This document shows positions 14,388-17,750 of a DNA stretch of 17,750 nt, piece by piece (within the stretch, counting starts at the first letter, position 1; each line of letters opens with the position of its first letter). The notes beneath the pieces were generated by a model. The model was given only the letters and a program-made list of their open reading frames with translations, searched no databases and was not told the origin of the DNA. The DNA lies in the NCBI GenBank assembly GCA_947446335.1, contig CANFGA010000012.1:1-17750 (forward strand). The letters are read 5' to 3'. The stretch comes from Oxalobacteraceae bacterium. Lineage in GTDB: Bacteria > Pseudomonadota > Gammaproteobacteria > Burkholderiales > Burkholderiaceae_D. Position numbers and translations under genes: made by a program.

Positions 14388-14482
14388 GGTAGCCAATCAG
14401 GTAGCCACGGAATTGAGGGTTTCCAGCAAGGTTTCCGCTGTATCGACGGTTACCAGCCGCGTGGTTACCAGGCCGGTTACCA
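14388..14482 (+). repeat. Seven degenerate GGTNNCCA repeats
   Basis: GGTAGCCA (14388, 14400), GGTTTCCA (14418), GGTTTCCG (14430) and GGTTACCA (14448, 14463, 14475). Start-to-start distances are 12, 18, 12, 18, 15 and 12, all multiples of three. Read on the + strand in one frame they give repeated Val-Ala, Val-Ser and Val-Thr pairs, so this may be a coding-repeat remnant. Confidence 0.7.
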
Positions 14483-14635
14483 CGGAAAGAGGGGCAGTGA
14501 GATTGAGTCGGGCGGCATCCTGTCTGCGCTGCTGAAAACTTTGCACCGTGGAGCCATGCCAGCACCGAGAACCCCGAAGCGGGGGCGACGGGCTAGGCCA
14601 ACCAATCGAACCCGATCTGGCGGCATCTCCTTTTA

Positions 14636-14677
14636 CCGCGAGAATCTGACTGTCCAAAATTGGGCCGCGAGAATCTG
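14636..14677 (+). repeat. 13-bp direct repeat (CCGCGAGAATCTG)
   Basis: Exact copies at 14636-14648 and 14665-14677, 29 bases apart, with a looser third version (GAGATTCTGG) near 14698. Spaced subterminal repeats of this kind occur at ends of some insertion sequences, but no transposase gene is nearby. Confidence 0.65.
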
Positions 14678-15186
14678 GGGCTGCACTTCGATTTACTGAG
14701 ATTCTGGCCGAACCGATGAAAGCCGTTCCAACAAACGATGGAGCCGCTCACCCAAAAAAAGGGGCGAGTAAAAAGATGGCGGAAAAATTTCCGGCGTCTC
14801 ACCCCGAAAGCAAAATTCCTGAACTGATGGTCTGGTAAATCATCGACCATGGCAAGAGGTCGCGCGCGCAATGTGGTTTGATGATGCGCTGCCGGCACGA
14901 CTCACATAAATTTTCAGGCAACTGATCTGGTTGGATATTGCGTTCACTGCCCGTTTAGTGTTCCAAACTACCCTGGACGGCGCATGTACACTGACTTTAC
15001 TCACCCCTCACTGTTCCTTAGTTTTTCCATTCACTGGTACGCGCAAGGGGTTGAAAGGCCCGCCCATCTTGGAAAATGCCAAGATAGACTTGGTGCCTAC
15101 AGCAATGACAACCAGCCATTGCCCGCGTTATCAACGTGACCAAGCAAGCCAGCGCCCGCCCTGCTGCTGACCGTGGATCTGCTGAA

Positions 15187-15257
15187 ACGGTCAAAAGTTC
15201 TGTTGCAAACCGGCGACAAGGGGGGCACTTTTCTTTTTGACGGTACTTTTGACGGTA
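15187..15257 (+). repeat. Candidate integrase arm-type sites, right end
   Basis: TTTTTGACGGTA (15234-15245) and TTTTGACGGTA (15247-15257) are tandem copies of the word at 2019-2031. A one-mismatch inverse copy (AAACGGTCAAAA) starts at about 15186. They lie 60-130 bases inside the right att copy, mirroring the left end. Confidence 0.65.
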
Positions 15258-15287
15258 CTTATTTTTTAATTTCGGCAGAAACCTAGT

Positions 15288-15305
15288 ATTCATGCGGGTT
15301 TCAAT
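15288..15305 (+). repeat. Dispersed 18-bp motif, copy 4
   Basis: ATTCATGCGGGTTTCAAT, exact reverse complement of 4163-4180, lies 11 bases before the right att copy. Confidence 0.75.
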
Positions 15306-15316
15306 GATTTTCGCGG

Positions 15317-15340
15317 TTCCGGCTCCCGCACCAGGAACAC
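15317..15340 (+). repeat. Right attachment site (attR), imperfect
   Basis: TTCCGGCTCCCG then CACCAGGAACAC matches the tRNA-Leu end at 1881-1905 except for one missing G and one A-to-G change. It is followed by a terminator of the type expected behind the original tRNA gene, so this is the likely right junction. Confidence 0.65.
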
Positions 15341-15341
15341 T

Positions 15342-15401
15342 GCAAACTTCCGCCAAGTTTGCCTAGAAGCCCCCAAGTAATCAACGACTTGGGGGCTTTT
15401 T
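15342..15401 (+). terminator. Hairpin pair ending in a strong intrinsic terminator
   Basis: A perfect 8-bp hairpin GCAAACTT/AAGTTTGC (15342-15362) is followed by a 12-bp perfect stem (15367-15378 with 15387-15398) and a T run to 15401. It could be the original tRNA-Leu terminator, displaced by the element, and shields hsdM from element transcription. Confidence 0.85.
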
Positions 15402-15671
15402 AACGTCTGTAGCGCCAAAGTTTGCCAATTGATAGCACCCTTCCACGGGCGTGAGCAACGGTGTCTGGAAAACGCCTCCGGAACGGCCAAAGGTGAAAAA
15501 ATAATCAATTGAATGCATGCGGGCCTTGATAGCGGATCCTCGATGTGCACCATGAGCAGCGCATGCCTGCCAAAGCAATCGATCCCTTTGCCCAGCACCA
15601 ACCATGCAGTAAAGTGATCACCTTCCGGTGCTGCGCACTTATTTTCAAGAAACTTTCAAGAAACAAGACTC
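15402..15671. other. Leader region of hsdM with an 11-bp tandem repeat
   Basis: No gene is supported here. TTTCAAGAAAC occurs twice back to back at 15643-15653 and 15654-15664, just ahead of the hsdM start, where a ribosome site would be expected; only a weak AAGAAA is visible. I see no convincing promoter. Confidence 0.5.
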
Positions 15672-17750
15672 ATGGCAATCAAGAAATCCGAACTTTACAG
15701 CTCCCTGTGGAAAAGCTGCGACGAGCTGCGTGGCGGCATGGATGCGTCGCAATACAAGGATTACGTGCTGGTGCTGCTGTTCGTCAAGTATATTTCCGAT
15801 AAGTACGCGGGGCAACCGGATGGCTTGATCGAGGTGCCCGATGGCGGCGGTTTCGACGACATGGTCGCGCTCAAGGGCGACAAGGAGATCGGCGACAAGA
15901 TCAACAAGATCATCGGCAAGCTGGCCGAAGCCAACGATCTGAAGGGCGTGATCGACGTGGCCGACTTCAACGATGCCGAAAAGCTGGGCAAGGGCAAGGA
16001 AATGGTCGACCGCTTGTCTAACCTGGTCACGATTTTCAACACGCCTGGCCTCGACTTCAAGGGCAACCGGGCCGAGGGCGACGACATTCTGGGCGACGCC
16101 TACGAATACCTGATGCGCCACTTTGCCACCGAGTCGGGCAAGAGCAAGGGCCAGTTTTACACGCCAGCCGAAGTGTCGCGCATCATGGCCAAGGTGATCG
16201 GCATCGGCAGCGCCACTAGTGCCAGCCAGACGCTGTATGACCCGACCTGCGGCTCGGCATCGCTGCTGCTGAAGGCGCACGATGAAGCGCGCAGCAACAC
16301 CGGTCTGGACATCACGATCTACGGCCAGGAAATGGACAATGCGACGGCAGCTCTGGCCAAGATGAACATGATCTTGCACGATTGCCCGACGGCGGAAATC
16401 TGGAAAGACAACACACTGTCCAGCCCGCACTTCAAGCAGGCTGGCGGCTATCTGAAAACCTTCGACTTCGTCGTCGCCAATCCGCCATTTTCAACCAAAG
16501 CGTGGAGCAATGGCTTCAACCCGGCAGAAGACGAATTCTATCGTTTCGAGTACGGCATCCCGCCCGACAAGAACGGCGACTATGCGTTTCTGCTGCACAT
16601 ATTGACGTCGCTGAAAACGGCCGGCAAGGGCGCGGTCATCTTGCCGCACGGCGTGTTGTTCCGGGGCGGTGCCGAGGGCGTCATCCGCAAAAATATCATC
16701 GAACGCGGCTTCATCAAGGGCATCATCGGCTTGCCTGCCAATCTGTTCTACGGCACCGGCATCCCGGCTTGCATCATCGTGCTGGACAAGGACAACGCCG
16801 CCGCCCGCAAGGGCATTTTCATGATCGACGCCAGCAAGGGTTACCTCAAGGACGGCAACAAGAACCGTTTGCGTGCGCAAGACATACACAAGGTCGTCGA
16901 CACGTTCAACAAGCAGATCGACACGCCCAAGTATGCGCGGATGGTGCCCGTTGCCGAGATTGTCGCCAACGACTTCAACCTGAACCTGCCACGCTACATC
17001 GACAGCGCCGAAGCAGAAGACTTACAGGACATCGCAGCCCATCTGCAAGGCGGCATCCCGAACCGCGATGTCGACGATCTGGCGCGCTACTGGGCCGTAT
17101 TTCCTGGCGTGCGCGCCACCCTGTTTCTTGACGCTAATCGGCCCGGCTACAGCGAGCGCAAGGTGGCAGCCTCCGACATCAAGTCGACCATCTTTGGCCA
17201 CGCCGAATTCACCCGCTTCAATGCCGGCATCAGCGAGCTGTTTGACCAGTGGAAAATGGCCAACACGCCGCAACTAATGAACATCGGCATCGGCAGCAAC
17301 CCGAAGGTGCTGATTGAAGCGCTGTCCGAAAGCTTGCTGGCCACGTTCAAACAGGCGCAACTGCTCGATGCCTACGACGTGTACCAGCACATCATGAGTT
17401 ACTGGATGGATGCGATGCAGGACGATGTCTACATGCTGGCGCAGGATGGCTGGGTGTCGATCAATGACGGCAAGCCGAACACCGACCTGATCCCGCAGCA
17501 ACTGGTCATCGATCGCTACTTCATGGTCGAGGCTGGTGTCATCGAACAGTACGAAGCAGCGCGTGATGCGATCAGCCGCCAGATCGAAGAAATGGAAGAA
17601 GAACACGGTGGCGAGGAAGGCTTGCTGATGGATGCCAAGAACGACAAGGGCAAGCTGACCAAGGCCAGCGCCAAGATTCGTCTGGCAGACATCAAACGCG
17701 ACCGCGATGCCGCCGCCGAGCGCACGCTGCTGGACGACTACCTGCTGCTG
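15672..17750 (+). CDS. hsdM: Type I restriction-modification DNA methyltransferase subunit HsdM, 3' end outside window
   Basis: N6-adenine methyltransferase subunit of a type I system; it methylates the site chosen by HsdS and joins HsdR for cleavage. The 693 codons seen are open to the window edge. The N-terminal helical domain (about 1-140; SSLWKSCDELRGGMDASQYK) is followed by GQFYTPAEVSR, the AdoMet-binding motif DPTCGSAS (190-197) and the catalytic NPPF (270-273). The long region after about 430 (IDASKGYLKDG, IPNRDVDDLARYW) and the acidic helical C-terminus match the extended, roughly 800-aa HsdM class. HsdS and HsdR would be expected downstream. ATG 15672 lies 270 bases after the terminator, outside the likely element. 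Confidence 0.95.
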   Translation, partial: MAIKKSELYSSLWKSCDELRGGMDASQYKDYVLVLLFVKYISDKYAGQPDGLIEVPDGGGFDDMVALKGDKEIGDKINKIIGKLAEANDLKGVIDVADFNDAEKLGKGKEMVDRLSNLVTIFNTPGLDFKGNRAEGDDILGDAYEYLMRHFATESGKSKGQFYTPAEVSRIMAKVIGIGSATSASQTLYDPTCGSASLLLKAHDEARSNTGLDITIYGQEMDNATAALAKMNMILHDCPTAEIWKDNTLSSPHFKQAGGYLKTFDFVVANPPFSTKAWSNGFNPAEDEFYRFEYGIPPDKNGDYAFLLHILTSLKTAGKGAVILPHGVLFRGGAEGVIRKNIIERGFIKGIIGLPANLFYGTGIPACIIVLDKDNAAARKGIFMIDASKGYLKDGNKNRLRAQDIHKVVDTFNKQIDTPKYARMVPVAEIVANDFNLNLPRYIDSAEAEDLQDIAAHLQGGIPNRDVDDLARYWAVFPGVRATLFLDANRPGYSERKVAASDIKSTIFGHAEFTRFNAGISELFDQWKMANTPQLMNIGIGSNPKVLIEALSESLLATFKQAQLLDAYDVYQHIMSYWMDAMQDDVYMLAQDGWVSINDGKPNTDLIPQQLVIDRYFMVEAGVIEQYEAARDAISRQIEEMEEEHGGEEGLLMDAKNDKGKLTKASAKIRLADIKRDRDAAAERTLLDDYLLL

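Larger units (their letters stand above)
14343..15233. other. Gene-poor, probably decayed region inside the right end
   Basis: Frames are short and disagree with each other; I find no intact gene with a ribosome site. It holds the GGTNNCCA array (14388-14482) and a 13-bp repeat pair (14636-14677). The mixed composition suggests remnants of one or more mobile elements, but no transposase can be named. Confidence 0.55.
1899..15340 (+). mobile_element. tRNA-Leu-integrated satellite-like element (about 13.4 kb)
   Basis: Boundaries rest on the tRNA 3' end at left, the imperfect copy of it at right, a P4-type integrase beside the left end, and TTTTGACGGTA repeats just inside both ends. Content resembles phage satellites: integrase, AlpA-like and Rha-like regulators, a P4-CI-like leader RNA, and a primase-helicase, with no capsid or terminase genes. 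A single hub-like tail protein and an AT-rich cargo block are unusual additions. It could instead be a defective prophage remnant. The right boundary is less certain than the left because the att copies differ. Confidence 0.75.

Noticed and set aside
14388..14482. Alternative right attachment site
   Set aside because: It has no similarity to the tRNA-Leu 3' end; the arm-type repeats and the tRNA-like copy place the junction near 15317.
14593..14898. - strand frame of 101 codons in the gene-poor region
   Set aside because: The translation is basic and Phe-rich without a domain, and it spans the direct repeats; more likely antisense of decayed mobile DNA than a gene.
15645..16430. - strand open frame of 261 codons opposite hsdM
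   Set aside because: It lies fully opposite recognised methyltransferase motifs and has no ribosome site or recognisable protein.

Overview
The window looks like a betaproteobacterial chromosome, probably Oxalobacteraceae or a relative (an inference from the GC-rich codon use and protein style; no rRNA marker is present), carrying an integrated phage-satellite-like element. Every gene I support is on the + strand.

Layout. (1) 1-1900: host sequence with the 3' part of a membrane-bound diguanylate cyclase, then a tRNA-Leu(CAA) gene with a plausible promoter. (2) About 1881-15340: an element of roughly 13.4 kb integrated at the 3' end of that tRNA. It begins with a P4-type tyrosine integrase flanked by arm-type repeats and ends with matching arm-type repeats plus an imperfect 24-25 bp copy of the tRNA end. 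(3) 15341-17750: probably host flank again, with a strong terminator and then the first 693 codons of an HsdM DNA methyltransferase that runs off the window.

Inside the element: integrase; an AT-rich gene of unknown function; a regulatory operon (AlpA-like, Rha-like and winged-helix-like proteins) joined by 4-base ATGA overlaps; a 325-base leader that looks like the phage P4 CI / phage P1 C4 antisense-RNA immunity region; and a tightly overlapped operon of two small unknown genes, a 60-aa protein, a large TOPRIM/DUF927 primase-helicase-like replication protein, a short repeat-rich gene laid over an iteron-like array, two small unknown genes, a phage tail/baseplate-hub-like protein and two small island genes. 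This ends at an intrinsic terminator at about 12.4 kb. An AT-rich cargo block follows (a zinc-ribbon/membrane/LprI-like protein and a Cys-rich protein resembling the end of phage MuF-type head proteins), then about 1 kb of gene-poor, probably decayed DNA before the right end.

How it may work together (inference): integrase and AlpA handle integration and excision; the leader RNA could hold the replication operon silent by premature termination, as in P4; the primase-helicase would replicate the excised element, possibly from the 11-copy GGGGACA array just downstream of its gene. No capsid, terminase or full tail set is visible, so spread would depend on a helper phage. The most interesting points are the P4-like RNA immunity architecture, the GGGGACA array, an 18-bp motif repeated perfectly at 4.2 and 15.3 kb with shorter copies in the array, and the lone phage structural-like proteins.
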